From Ustulina deusta (lineage: Eukaryota > Ascomycota > Sordariomycetes > Xylariales > Xylariaceae): a DNA stretch of 64,000 bases. The notes under the pieces were generated by a model that saw only the letters and a program-made list of their open reading frames with translations, searched no databases and was not told where the DNA came from. Position 1 is the stretch's first letter, and each line of letters begins with the position of its first letter. Below, one piece after another: positions 24,063 through 36,728 of the stretch. Both the position numbers and the translations under genes were made by a program. The DNA is taken from positions 186,001 to 250,000 of the forward strand of contig JAJNNX010000065.1 of NCBI GenBank assembly GCA_023159155.1, read 5' to 3'.

Positions 24063-25965
24063 ATGAGAACCTCGGCCATACAAGCCGCTTGCCGATTTGG
24101 GACGACGAGAACCTTGACTACCATGTCGTCCGCAACGCGAATGCAGCGGTGGTTTCCTGGCACCGCCAATCCGCTCATCGTGAGCGCACCCATGGCCGGC
24201 ATAACGAATCCCAAGCTCGCGAGCGAGGTCGTCCGGGCCAACGGTCTTGGTGCGTGCAGACCCCGCCCCCGTCTCCCGTCTCCCGACCCCCCTCCTCCCA
24301 TCTTTCCCAGTCCTCTCGTACGGCGGAACTCTTGTCACCCGCTGCCGCCGTAGTGTTCGTCATCCATCCGATGATGACGACACGCGAGGAAGACACGGGC
24401 CGAGAACCCACCATCCACCATCCGCCATCCCTGCTCAGCCCGAACCTCGGACCACGACATGCTAACCGATTGATGCATGGCGCAAAGGCTTTATACAAGG
24501 CGGCCGAACATTCAAGCCGGGCTCGCCCTCGCTTTCCGAGCTCGATGAGCAGCTGACGCTCGTGAGGAGCCTGCTGCCACCCGAGGAGAGTACGGATAAG
24601 GAGGCTGGTGGCCCCCTCCCCGTCGGCGTTGGTTTCGTCCTGTTCTCGGACTGCGCGGCCCCCCACTTCGGCGAGACCACGGTACCTATCCTCGCGCGCC
24701 ATCGCCCCGCCGCCGTGTGGTTCTTCGCGCCGGACCCGGACGGGCCCGAAACTCTGCGACGCGTCATTGAGGCGCTCTGTACTGCTGCCGCCGCTTCTGC
24801 TGTCGACTGGAACCCGCGTGTCGTCGTCCAGGTCGGCACCGTCGCCGCCGCGCGCCAGGCCGCAGAACTAGGCGGCGACGTCATTGTTGCGCAGGGCGCC
24901 GAGGCAGGCGGCCACCAGTTCGTCCGCGCTGCCGGTCTCGTGAGCTTGGTTCCCGAGGTCAGAGACAGTAAGTACCTAATCCATTGGGGACACTGTTTCA
25001 TTCTTCCTAAGCGTGTGACGGCGACTGCTTGGCAAACCAGCGACTGTTCGCTTCGCCATCTCCCAAGACATTTGCAAATCTTGTTCAAGATGGTCATCGC
25101 TAACCCCGAGTGTGTTGTAGTGGTGCGCAATGAGTTCGCGGATAGGGAAATTGCCGTCTGGGCCGCGGGCGGTATCGCGGATGGGCGTGGTGTCGCGGCT
25201 GCGCTGGCTCTTGGAGCCGAGGCCGCCGTGTTGGGAACGAGGGTATGTCGCATCTTTCAGTCCGCACCCATTCGGGGGGGCTTGACTTGAAGTGGAGCAC
25301 GAGGAGATGCGCGCACTAGACGCGTGTACTCTCCCCTTGTCTTGAGGACTTGTCCTTCTTTTGGATCGCTCCACTTCGAATTGCGCACTCCAACAGAGGA
25401 TTCGCTGACTGTGCGGTTATAGTATGTGGTTGCTCCCGAGTCCGACGCCGAAGACTACAAGAGGAAGGCTCTCTTGTCGGCCTCCGACGGCGCGACGAGT
25501 ACAGTCAAGTAAGTAAGATCCCTAACACCCAACCACACCGTCTTCTTACATGCTCCCGCGGGGACAAGATCCTACGTCCACGATCACGTACAAGGGAATT
25601 TTACCTGGCCGGCCCTGTATGATGGCCGGGCTCTCGTGCACCAGTCGTACTACGACGCCCAGGGCGGCATGACGATCAAAGAGAACGAAGCCCGTTACAG
25701 GGCGGCAAAGGAGAAGGGCGACGTCTCTATGATGGTTACTTGGTCGTAAGTGTCTCTAACGATTTACTTGACCTGTCTAGCCCCTGGCACATGTTGCGTG
25801 CTATCTCGTCGCTGTACCGCGATAACTACTCCTATGGTGAGTTGACTCCCTTGCAGTGGATCAAGTATAGGTCTTATTAAAAGTGCGCATCCCGCCGCGG
25901 AGATTACGAGGAAGGTTAGAGATGAGGCGGTGGCGGTTATCAACGGGTTGAAGGCGATGTTGTAA
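24063..25965 (+). CDS. Nitronate monooxygenase (2-nitropropane dioxygenase family), six exons
   Basis: FMN-dependent flavoenzyme of the NMO family, which oxidises alkyl nitronates such as propionate-3-nitronate or nitropropane derivatives to carbonyl compounds and nitrite. Exons by splice signals and phase: 24063-24249, 24488-24967, 25121-25242, 25423-25508, 25569-25745, 25857-25965, giving 386 aa, near the family's usual length. Visible motifs: SAPMAGITNPKLASEV near the N-terminus (FMN-barrel start), GVGFVLFSD, VVQVGTVAAARQA, then AQGAEAGGHQ with the likely catalytic His at about residue 205, and AAGGIADGRG...LGAEAAVLGTR for the phosphate-binding end of the barrel. The C-terminus reads SIGLIKSAHPAAEI. 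Intron 1 (238 nt) is long and might hide an alternative acceptor, but the joined GLGFIQGG reads well. The ATG at 24063 may give a short mitochondrial-type leader (Arg-rich, RTSAIQAACRFGTTR); a second ATG at 24123 is possible. Confidence 0.87.
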
Positions 25966-27466
25966 GAAATCACTTGAACCAAGGGTTGAGGAATGTAGGT
26001 ATGTATGGTGTACGGACGATCGTTTGTAAGAACGGACGGAATCAGCTATGTATGGCCACGGTGGCACTATTCCATTTGGGCGATGTGCATGGCGTGGCTT
26101 GCGCACTTAATAAAGCAGACACCGTGTTCATCCTCGTGGGCACCGATACTATTACCAGGGCATCTGTCAACCCCTCGAAGGGCTAGTCGCTAACCTGTAG
26201 CCTGTCACGATGCTCCACCTCCAGAACAAAGAAGTACCTGTACCTCGTATGCATAGAGTCAGGGGGGGTTTGGCTATCGGACGAGTTAGAACCCTTCGTG
26301 CGATGAGATCAATCATAACCCCCATTCCTATATTTGGTTAGTTCTCGGCATTCCCATCAACTGGTCGGCGCTTAGCCAGCAGGTAAAGTTTCCCAGTTGG
26401 CACCCAGTTGGCCGTAAGTGAGGGGGTTTTGAGGGATGTTAGCCAGTCGTTCGCTATTCTTGGGCTTCGGCGTTGCTCCATTGGGTACGGTCATGGTCCC
26501 TTGACATAAAACTTCAAGATACTCGTCTCTCAGGTTCTACAAGAAGGATTCCCTAGATCCCTCTTCCCCCGAGGGAGGGGGTCGCATGGATTGGAGACCT
26601 CTCGTGGGCGCACTTCACTTGACAGTGGAAATGACAAGGGTGCGTCCACCCAAAGTGCGTCTCGGTCTTGTCCAAAACAATCAATCATCATGGGTAACTC
26701 AATCTCTTGATTGGCACGGCTCCTATATTAATGTTGCTCCTATGTCTCCATGCTCGGCAATTATTAACCCTATCGCGTACGTTCAGTGTCGAAGCTTGTT
26801 CGTTGCTGGATGCATATTGGATTGGTGGTGTGATCACCCCCAGTTGCTTTTTTCCCAGGTTATGTGCATGGAATTTGACACGGGCAAGATGACTTCCTAC
26901 CAGCCAAGGAGGGGACCACCTGTTAAAGAATACTCGGGCTCTCGCGCAAGAACACGGATTTGTAATATCTTAGGCTCTACTGCTAGTACAGTATAGAGGA
27001 GTTAGCTTTAGATCTCGTACTAGCCACCTCCAACTCATCTAACCCCTGGGCGGCACATTCAGGGCATCCAGGGCTGGGTGTACCAGTTGCCCTACTAGCC
27101 CGTCAGTTCTCTCTCTACCTGTCATACCCGAAAATATAGCGTCACCGTGAAGTAGGTAGACCAGGAGTAACTAACCCCTCGTCGTCTTATCTACATATCT
27201 CCTATCTCAGCTAATGCTTGAGAGAAAATAGTCGTCATATTCTAAGGGTACGGTACTGTGTATGTACGCTACTACCAGTAGAAGTTATTATGTACTATAA
27301 ATAACGCAGTGTTATTACAGTTTGCATGAGGAATTAGGTACCTCTAGTTATACTCTCGCTACTGTTTTCTTGCTGGGTACCTATCTCTGTTCCCTAAAAT
27401 TCCCTAAAAGATTGAAGCATGAACCCCTGGTCCACCCACGTAGGTAGCTAAGAAAGTGGCCGAGGC
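25966..27466. other. Intergenic, no supportable gene
   Basis: 1.5 kb after the nitronate monooxygenase. Open frames such as 26586-26996 have no recognisable motif, and I found no good splice sites to extend them. Several TAGGTACC-like motifs recur near 27330-27450. Confidence 0.4.
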
Positions 27467-27468
27467 TA

Positions 27469-27793
27469 CCATAGCGGACAAAAGGGGTGGTTCGAAATAT
27501 TACCCACTAGAAATTGTAGGTTCCAATACACATACATTCAAAAGAATTAATTAACCAAAGAAATAACCAACAGAATGGAATTTTTTTATTTTGAAATAAT
27601 CCTGGAAATAATAATTGCTGGTTTTAAATTTTAAAAAAATAAAAATATTTTTTGAGAAAATATTTTAAGGATAAATTATTACAAACCAAAATAAACGCTG
27701 GTATTTTTTAGATTTCGAAAATAGAGGTAACATGTGAGTCGCATAACTAGTTTTCTGGGTACCATTTTGTAGACCCCCCTCCGGTCGCTATGG
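27469..27793. mobile_element. MITE-like element with TA target duplication
   Basis: About 325 bp with terminal inverted repeats. The left end begins CCATAGCGGACAAAAGGGG; the right end is the inverse, ending GGTCGCTATGG. A looser match continues inward (TTACCCACTAGAAA against TTTTCTGGGTA), making imperfect TIRs of roughly 45 bp. TA dinucleotides sit directly outside both ends (27467-27468 and 27794-27795), as expected for Tc1/mariner-type insertion. The core (27520-27720) is strongly AT-rich with no coding capacity. I infer a non-autonomous Tc1/mariner-like MITE. The autonomous partner is not in the window. Confidence 0.7.
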
Positions 27794-27795
27794 TA

Positions 27796-29787
27796 GCTAA
27801 GTAGGTACCTATTCACGCACAACGGAAGCATTGATTATAGGGAGCCTCAACTACCTAAGAACTTATCCCCGGTCATCACTGGTTTGAGCAGGTCCACGAA
27901 TCATTATACTATCTATTCTAACATATAACATAACCGGTGTTAATCCGCTTTGCGTATATCCAGGGCGACAATTCAGCCCAATGCCAAGCAAAAGAAAATA
28001 AAAAGAGAGGGCAAAGACAGTGAGAGAGAGAAAAATGGGAGGAACGAAAAGCCGATGAGGCACCACACTGTACTGCTTAGCGAGCTAACGGGATTCGTTC
28101 GTTTCCTGACTTCCCAAAAACGGTGAAGATTTACATGAGATTTTGTGCACATTAACCTTTAACCTTTAGGCTCTCTCTCGCAGAACGCGAGCTACGGGAT
28201 CGATGGGCGCCTCTTTCATCCATCAGGAGAGATTCTCCATCAACCTACCATTCGAACATGATTTCTTTGGCGAGCATCTTTGCAGTCCGTTAGCGTGAAG
28301 TATCCCAATACCCCGGTTTTTGGAGCCGACTCAGCAGTATCGCTAGGGAGTTCATGTATGCAGCCAGTAGCTGTTGGCACACCTTCGATCTTCAGATCAT
28401 TTCGCATCCAGTTGAATTGTGGCGGTATGGACACGACCCTACACCCAATCGCGCCACCCTTTAGTGATAGCCAGGTCTAGGCTCACCCATACCTACGTAG
28501 CATAGCAAGCCAAGAGGGGCAACTCTTCTAACTCGCTCGGGGACAACAAGTGGTACTCCCGGGGCAATGACTGTACAACAACGGCGTCGTTTGCATTCTA
28601 CACTATGGCGCGAGCGTGTACAACGCACTCGGGGTCTCGAGTCACACGGACCGCCCAACTACCACCACCAAAGCCCTTCGGGGGCCCTTCTCGAGTACCA
28701 TAGACACTGTGTCGGCAGCTCTGACTACCTGGGGAGGCATCAATCCCTAGGAAATACCGGTGGCAACCGTGGAGGCGTCCCGGCAGAAGAAACGGCGAGA
28801 TGCCGGCCGAGAGATATGCAGGGTAGGTTGCATCACCACATCGAATCTGATAGGGCCGAGCCTGTGTGGGCTACAGATGCCAAAGAATGCGATCGAGACG
28901 ATCTGCCTGCCAGTGCAGATGCGCCGGTGCAGATGTGGTGCACGGATGCATGATACCTGACCACTCCCGATCAAGGCATGACCGCCATTTCATCGTGTTT
29001 TCCTGACACGGTCACTTGCAGGCTCGTGGTGCCATTCACTTTTGCCATTCTTATCAACAGATGTAGATGGTATTTTCATCGAGATGCGAGTAGTTCTCAG
29101 AGGTTCCAATATCTACATATGTCCGAGCTTTGACGGCTCGGCCAATCATAGGCAACAGGTCAACGGAGCCAAGTCCGTGTGCATTCACCAATGAGATCGC
29201 CATGCTTGGATCGGCTTCGCCCCCGGGGATCCTTGAGCTCGGATTGGCCGGACCCCTCGACGTCACCCAAATAATACATATTGACTGTAAGTACGTAGTA
29301 TTGTATTCTACCTATCCCTTCGTGCGTCTGCACCCCCAGTCTTCTGAGGAACAACCAAGCGAGGGAAGGCTCCTCTACCATAGGGAACACGACGGGCGGG
29401 CTTCGAATTCTATTTCGCTCTCCGCAATCCCTCCTCCGCCTAGGATCCGACTTTGGAACGCTCGTGGTCAACTTTTCGATACGACAGACACTGCCAGGCC
29501 TCTTCTTGCTGCGCGCGCATGTGCCGCCGTTTACTCCCTTCGGTTTCGAGCTTTCCATGTTACCTAATATATTGTCCCTTCAGGTCTTGAGCCGCGCCCA
29601 GGGTCTTACACTCGAGTTAGCATTTCCATCCACCGTGTCGGTATCGGTTTGCAGAGCTTCTCTCTATGCCGTCCCCGTCGGGTTCAATGGTCTGATATTG
29701 ACCCTGGATGCTTGAGGAGCGAATCAAACGCTCGGAATATCGCATGATATTCGTTCGACGGACGCTCCACCACCGACCATCTCCGAA
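27796..29787. other. Intergenic / possible 5' region of the bZIP gene
   Basis: About 2 kb with overlapping short frames on both strands (28240-28480, 28567-28974, 29054-29567). None is recognisable. From 29716 the frame of the bZIP gene is open and reads like protein (GISHDIRSTDAPPPTISE), so an upstream coding exon ending near an AG at about 29715 is possible. The ATG at 29666 (MPSPSGSM) is a candidate first exon, but I could not join it with convincing splice sites. Confidence 0.35.
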
Positions 29788-30627
29788 ATGCAAGTCCTGG
29801 GGGATCGAACCCATGCCGATAGACAACATGGTATCTCCCCCTTAACTCCTCACGGGACCGGGGATCATCCCTTCTACGATATCAATGCACTGGACGTGAA
29901 CCTCTGGAGAGCCCCGGAGCGCATTTGGCATCTGGGTAACTTTGGAACCGGCCACCACGCCACAAATCACTTTGTTTCCTCCGAAGATGTACGCAGTCCA
30001 GTGCCCTAGGTTCTCGCCTTGATCCCAGATGACTCTCTGCTAATCTTGCTGCAGCAGCAGTCGCCGCCGCCGCCAATAGCTAGAACAAATAGTCACGACT
30101 ACCACCAGGTCACAAATTTCCTTGTCCCGTTCACAGAGTGGCCATCTCTCGTCACGGAGTGTGACAAATGCAAGAATCCTACAACACCCTCAAATGCAAC
30201 TCTGTACCCCTCAACGCCGCAAAACGATCTGGCCACACTGGTGGAGAGTTTGCAGTTCCCAAAAGAGTTGGAATGGAATACCAGGTCGTCATCACCGGTG
30301 TCACCGATGAGCCCCAAAGGAGGTCCGACAACCCAGAAGAAGCGCACTAGGAATAGATTGGCTGCTGCTAAATGTAGGGAAAAAGCCAAGCGGGGAGTGG
30401 ACCAGCTCCAGCAAAGAGAGAGAGATCTTCTCAGGGAGAATAAGATGTTGAACGCCCAGGCATCCCTCTTGCGTGAGGAGGTGTTCCAACTCAAGACTGA
30501 GATACTTCGCCACAATAAGTGCGACAACGATTATATCAATCAATACATCCAAAGGACGGCTAAGCAAGCAGGAATTGTACCATCCGAAGCCAGCACTTGC
30601 GATACCCCCAACTGTATCGACTTGTAG
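29788..30627 (+). CDS. bZIP transcription factor (CREB/ATF-like basic region)
   Basis: Nuclear DNA-binding regulator. The well-supported exon runs from about 30029 to the stop at 30625-30627. It holds KKRTRNRLAAAKCREKAKR, with the N-x7-R signature of bZIP basic regions (NRLAAAKCR). This is followed by a leucine zipper with leucines at five successive heptads, starting in VDQLQQRERDLLREN and ending in VFQLKTE, then His at the next heptad. The AAAKCR form resembles Atf1/CREB proteins. Upstream are Q/P-rich stretches (LLQQQSPPPP) and an SPVSPMSP segment, possibly a proline-directed phosphorylation region. The 5' end is uncertain: the best two-exon model joins 29788-29935 to 30029-30627 (93-nt intron, GTAACT donor, ATCCCAG acceptor), giving 248 aa. 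Coding may begin further upstream. The target genes cannot be inferred. Confidence 0.75.
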
Positions 30628-31769
30628 TTGCTGTGTAGCTGGCCATAACTTGCCTTCACCTACTCCACGATTGGCTAATTGTCTTTTTTTCATACCCCTT
30701 TCTCCACTGCTTTTTTCATTATTCCGGAACCTGGATTGTAATTTTAGGTTTAGTGGGCTAGGGGTGCATGGAAATGGTGGTGCACAGGAAGGGACTCAAA
30801 AGTGTGTTTTGACGAAATATATAGCTCCTCTCTGCGAGGCATCTAATGGTATGATAATAACAGCAGAACTGGCCTGCTACAGTCAGTAAAGATCTTATGC
30901 AGAACATTCTCGAACCAGAAACGAAACTTCCCCAGATCGCGTACCTGTCTGATAATTATAAAATGCTCAAAAAAAAAAAAGAGAAAAGCAAAAAGGTTTC
31001 TAGACCTGTGGGGGCTTTCGCGTTCAAATAACCGAGCACCTCAAAACAAGTTACTGATATGTATGTCCCATCAAGGTACCTTGTATCGAAAGGAGTGATT
31101 TTCCTACTGTCAAACAGCACTTGGAAGTCTGACGGATACCAGATATCCTTATCCCAGAATTGGCGAGATACTTGGAGAATGAGAGAGCGGAGAGAGGCAC
31201 CCACAGAGAGAGACAGCGAGACTGAATGGTGACCACTGAATGGAAGATTGAAGACCTAAATACAACAAGGTTTGCACATATTGGATGAGATGTCTCAGGT
31301 ACATAACTCACGTGTTCTCCCCTCCCATGTTCGCCATCACCGTGCAATCAAACCAATCAAACCAAATTGTCCCTCACCACGGATCCATCTCGTCATCCCC
31401 CTGGGTATAGATTAATTGTGGAGGTTGGAACCTGAAGCTCAACTGAACAGGTGTGTTCCCACCTCAGGCAGGACTTCCTTGTGGCATTCCAAGATGGCTT
31501 TTTTCCTCCGGATGCATTAGCTTTCGCCATCAAGGAACAACCCAGCCAAGGACACTGCCGATAGACCGGAGAGTATGTCAAGCCTGGCTTCCAGGGCATC
31601 TGGCCATTCCCGGCGGCGCGCTACCGAGATCCCCAACTATCATTACCCCTCGTCGTTGTCGGCTTTCCACCGTTCAGGCGCAACATGACAATACTAACCC
31701 AGCGTCGTCCTACTCCCTAGTTACCCACAGCCAGCTCGACGGTCGCTTCACCGACGCATCGCTACAACG
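30628..31769. other. Intergenic between bZIP and Zn2Cys6 genes
   Basis: About 1.1 kb. It holds the bZIP 3' region, an A12 run near 30969, and the CT/GA-rich upstream region of the next gene. No additional gene, RNA or repeat was recognised. Confidence 0.4.
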
Positions 31770-34374
31770 ATGCAGCGCGGGAAGTATCCGCGCATTCTGC
31801 CAGCAGCAGCATCGCCTGCAATATCTGCGGGCCAGTCTTCCACATCCGGCAACCCCGGCGAGACGGGCAAGGACCCGAAGAGGCGTCTGTCATCGCAGCC
31901 GCGGCCAGGTGCCTGTATCGACTGCCGAACCCGAAAAACAAAAGCAAGTATAATCCCTCCAGATCACGTCAAACACCCGAGGCCGCATATATTTATAAGT
32001 GAAGCCTAGTGTGATGGACTTCGGCCTGCTTGCAGTAATTGCTCCAAGCGTGGCCACGCCGTGTGTGTTTACCCTGAACGGATCGTCAATGGCCGAAAGG
32101 CAATCGAGTTCGTGGAACTGCTCAAATCTCTACCCGAGGAACGCTCAAATGTTCTTCTGAAACGCCTAAGGGAAAAGGGCGACCCTGCTATCGTCATGGC
32201 TGAGTCTAGACGGCGCGTCAGTGAGGACGGCTCCCCATCAAAATTAGATAATTGGGAATCTAGACAGCGCCCGAGCTCCCTCGAGGATGAGCTTATGGCC
32301 AACAATTCAAACGTTTTTCTAATTCTCCCACCAATCGATCCTGCAGCCCTAGCCAGAAGCAATCTTCTTCGTTCCTGGCCACCCAATTCACTACCTAGTC
32401 ATTTGTACGTTTCTTACGGCTGCCCAATCCATGGGCTCCTATTCCCTCAGCTCGAAATGAAATCAAGATGATGTGCCATACCAACCCTTCTAATCTCAGA
32501 GGTTTCAATGGTGCCGTACCCCACATTACTGGCCCATCGGAATACCCCGAACCTCCAGAGCAGCTTGTCGAGTATTTCGATGAGAGATTTCAACGCCTAC
32601 AGGTCGTTTTTTGGACAGACATAGAGGTCTCCAACGACTTCGCCGCAAGGGTCATTTCTGTGTATATGGTAAGTATCTATCAAGACTTTATGTTCCCTTG
32701 ACAAACTTGCAGCCTCGGTGTCCTTTGATCCTCGTGGGAGCCTTGTAGACTTTCATATGGCGAATGTATGTAGCGAAGACTGACGCTTAGTAATTCAGAA
32801 AACAGACCATCCACTCCTAGGATTGTTCGACACTAATCTCTTCATTACTGACTTGGTCAACCAGCACACAAAATACTGTTCCAGGTTCCTATTCCATGCT
32901 GTGATGTATTTAGGATGCGTGAGTGGGCCTACGAACAAATGGAGGGCTTCTTGGGATCACTGATAAATGTTCTAGCAAATGTATGGTTATTTTGATGAGA
33001 ATGCGATACAGTATGCGAGTGGGTTTTGCCGAATCGCCGAGGCTTTATGGAAAACGGAGAAAGACTCATATCCATCAATGGCGGGCGCGATCTTGCTCAG
33101 TATATCGCTAATGGGACATGGCAAAAACCATGGCGTTTTGAGCTATGCATCAAATGCCATGAAGATGGGCACGCGATTGGGTCTTTTTGGTGGCGGTATA
33201 CAGCACGGAGCCAGTGCTTCCCAACCGGGCGTAGTGGACGACGATTTGAGCGCACAATCTCACGCTGCTTGGGGTGTGTTCAACTGGAATGTGTAGGTCG
33301 AAGTGCGGTATAGCCTCGGAAAGAAACTTACGGGAATTTTAGGATGATTTCAATGTTCCATCGTCAACCAGGCTCGGAAACTCCAGCTTCGGCACCGACT
33401 GTTCCCATTCCAGGAGAAACACGCAACCAAATGAGTGGTGGCAAAGTTGTCGAAGCAGAAGTAAATGGTGTAGGAGAAGAAGAGGGAGAAGAAGATGAAG
33501 AGGATAACCTCTCCGAGGAAGTCATTATGCGAAGCGCTTTTCCCGTGTTATGTAATTTCTGGCGCCTTGTATACGAAGCTCGGTGGATTTACTACCCTGT
33601 ACAGGGAAGCCCTCCGATCTCTTTGAGGGAAACTCTCGTCGAGTATGCGTATCGAGAACTCATAGCTTGGGCCGAAACCGTTCCTTCTTTCTTTTTTCGA
33701 AGAGAGCGGAGCCCACACTACGTTATTGTGTTCCAGTACGTCTTATTAGAGTGCAGATAGCGACACTTATGCTGACTCAACACAGTATATGGCTGCATAC
33801 GGTAATTCTTGATATGTGGCAACCGTTCGTCTATAAGGAAAAAGGGGAAGTACCTCGGCTGAAGACCTTCTCGGCACGAGATGGCACAGCGGATACTGCC
33901 TATGCCGCATCAGTAAACCAACTAAAGCACTTGATTGTTGAATATCGGAGCAGGCACGCAGCATCGACATACTCGATCCTCTGGCACAATGGGCTCATCT
34001 ACCTTGCGAATGCTATGCTAAGGTGTACCGACCCTGAATGGCATCCCTATCTGCGTCTCTGCATATACGGATATGAAAGGCTCAGCCGCCTTTACCGCAT
34101 ATCCGAAGTCGTCGCCCAGGGTCTGCTAACGATGACTATGAGAGACACAGACATGACAGGGAGCGAAGCTTTTAAGATCATGGAAGAGCTTAAAGAACGT
34201 GGGCTTATACACATCGAAGAAGATCTCGAAGAGAAAATTCGGGCGAGTTTCATGATTGATCTCAACCTAGCCTTGACGGACCCGGAAGCTGCTCGGGCAG
34301 AGAATATGGCGAACGGGTTTACCGACCTAGCAACGTTCCAAGACCTTATTGATCTTAATTCCATGGACGTTTGA
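31770..34374 (+). CDS. Zn2Cys6 fungal-type transcription factor, seven exons
   Basis: Nuclear binuclear-zinc-cluster regulator of about 718 aa. Exons: 31770-31943, 32010-about 32404, about 32500-32668, 32799-32918, 32976-33292, 33343-33735, 33786-34374. The zinc cluster is C49-x2-C52-x6-C59-x6-C66-x2-C69-x7-C77 (ACIDCRTRKTK joined to CDGLRPACSNCSKRGH), split by intron 1. That intron has a GC donor (GCAAGT at 31944), because only this donor keeps the cluster in frame. The middle and C-terminal parts carry the regulatory-region pattern of this class (TDHPLLGLFD, AWGVFNWNVMISMFHRQPG, VILDMWQPF). An acidic EEEGEEDEED stretch lies near 33480. Intron 2 is uncertain: the GTACGT donor at 32405 pairs in frame with an AG ending at 32499, while 32398-32450 would also keep the frame and add 14 residues. 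No biosynthetic cluster lies next to it, so its pathway is unknown. Confidence 0.85.
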
Positions 34375-36723
34375 AGGTCATTTATCTTCCCCTCCACCCC
34401 ACCCCACCCCCCGCGGCTGTCGGTATATAGCTATCTGATGGTGGATTCTTCGTTTCGCTTTATGACGATGTTGATGATGTATTATTAAAGCACCTTGGAA
34501 ATCTCGGTGCCAGTTGCAGACTGCATTTAGCTGGGGTTCCAAATTCTTGAGAGCGCAATTTATTGCGCAACTGGGCGATTTACGACTTTAGCGAGCGATC
34601 GCGAATCTGGGTAGGAGGACGACGTCCCGAGAGGACAAGATTGTTTAGCCGCGGGTTGAAGAGGGAACTTGTAGATTGGATCATTCACATACCCCGACAC
34701 ACTCAAAGTACAATAAGCAGCACGATTTTCACACCCCATAATTACATATACGTACCCCTTAGATAAAAACCGCGTGGGTCAACGCAAATATATACTTTTG
34801 ACTCTGTTTCTCTGTGGTTGCTCATGTGCTCAATACAAATCAGCCTTATTCCTAGAGAAAAAGGCTCTGATAAATTAACTCGTTCTCTACGCTTATTAGA
34901 GACTGGAGCGCCGTAACACCTATCCTTTAACCTTTTAACTATTGCTTGTTTGCTAATCTATTACACTCGGTAGGATAACCTAAGGCTGTGAATATCAGAG
35001 GAGAGAAATATAACCCTCTATCGTTCTCTATGCTAGCGGCCAAAGAATGTCATGCAGCTTTCCTTAGTGTTAGGGTGTTAGCGGTTCTCACTTTAGTCAC
35101 TTAGGTATTTATTGCTACAGCGGCCAACCCGTATGCCATTGCGCCAAAAACCGGTAGGAAGTCACTGATACCCCGAAGTGGGATATCCGGGCTTCCGTAC
35201 GTATTATATACACCTCCGAGTACAATCCGCGTATGCTAGCATATATAGCACAACATTTATTTATTTATTATCATTATTATAACTTTATTTTATTTTTCAA
35301 TAATAATATTATCAATGTCATTTTTCATAATTAATACTTATATAAACTAACGTAACATGAAATTGCACTAATAAAAAGCTTAGTTAATACTTTTTATTGA
35401 TAAAATATGCTAGTTAGTCTAATGATATGCGGTGCTACACCAAGGTATTCAATTGAGCTCGGAGATAACAACTAACTACCCGTTATACTAGAGGAAGCTT
35501 CCAGCTATCCAGACAGCATTGTTACTTGGAGTGAAACTAAATAGGGCTAATTAGCGGTGACCCAAATGCAACGGCATATCATATTGCGTGGAATAGCTAG
35601 CTGTTGACTGGTTTTTCTACTAGCTTTGGAGTGGCAAATATGTGTTCCCTAAAGATTTAAGGTTTGATCAGATTCAGGCACGCCTATGTGGCTATATAGA
35701 TATACCTCCATTATTTTCATTGGCCCAGGCCATATATGCTTCAACCCATATGTGCAACTACGATAACCTAATGAGTACGTGTATAATATCCGAATTGACC
35801 TTGCCACCTCAGGTACCGTAGCTTTCTATAGTAATACAAAAGTGGACTTTTAGAGCGGAGGACTTGGAGAATTCGGAGAATGAATTAGGTTGGATGTTGG
35901 TGTTGTATGTTAGTGTGTGTAACATATACTATGATGACATATCAGTACCTAACCAAGCTCGGCATATTGCTAATTGTTAGTCGAACGCAATAGAGATGGT
36001 TGGTGTTATTCGAAAACAGACATCGGATATAAAGCCACGCCCAAGAGCAGCACTATAATAGTTTTTGCTTTTTATCTCACCCCCCTTAATAATAAAGATA
36101 TTAATAAAGAGTTTTTTTTTCGTGGGCCTTGACTAGCTTGTTAGCACTTAACCCCTAGGTAGGCTAGTCTATACATTCTTTGTGATATTGCTACTTCTAA
36201 AAATAAGATCGTAGTTACAACTATTATAATAATAAGTTAAACAAGGCGGTAATATAAATAATATTAATAACTTACTAGCCGAGAATGTTAGTAGTGTATA
36301 GAATAAAGTTTACGTGGTAGGGGGGCATAATGTTTATGGACTTATATAATCCCACTTGTTAGATATTTAAACTGGGTTGTAACACTATAGCCTAATTAAT
36401 AGGGCTGAAATTAACTACACAAGTCTTAGGTTTTCATTCTATAAGTATATGCATTTTGTGGGTTAGGTACTAACTAACCCTTACCCTAGGGAGGAGAGAA
36501 AATAAAGCGTGGAAGCTAGGTACCCATTGTCTTTGAAGGCTGACTTGAGGGATAGTTTCTGTACATTGGTGTAGTGTGGTTTCCTAGCTCTTCACGGTCT
36601 AGGGAATCGCCGTAGACAATTATCATGCAGTCCCCTGTGGTGTTAAATAAGAGCATATATCAACTTCCTAATAATTAAAAGGTGGATTAATACCTAAGTC
36701 AGTCAAAGAGAAAAATAATAAGA
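34375..36723. other. Intergenic, increasingly AT-rich; no gene seen
   Basis: About 2.3 kb after the Zn2Cys6 gene. Composition drops in steps: 35250-35400 and 36060-36260 are AT-rich, with islands of ordinary sequence between (34900-35220, 35430-36000). The patchwork suggests old repeat fragments, but I could not define termini. No coding gene or RNA was recognised. Confidence 0.4.
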
Positions 36724-36728
36724 CTAAT

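Noticed and set aside
24462..25253. Long minus-strand open frame (263 codons)
   Set aside because: It is the antisense shadow of the GC-rich nitronate monooxygenase exons, low-complexity in Ala/Arg/Pro, and crosses intron boundaries of the real gene.
32713..32765. Protein-like segment (SVSFDPRGSLVDFHMAN) inside intron 3 of the Zn2Cys6 gene
   Set aside because: As an extra exon it is 53 nt and would shift the frame, and the flanking introns would be only 44 and 33 nt. The direct join at 32668/32799 restores the family pattern.
24063..34374. Secondary-metabolite cluster (oxidoreductase plus two transcription factors)
   Set aside because: No backbone enzyme (PKS, NRPS, terpene synthase), P450 or transporter lies in the block; gaps of 1-4 kb separate the genes.
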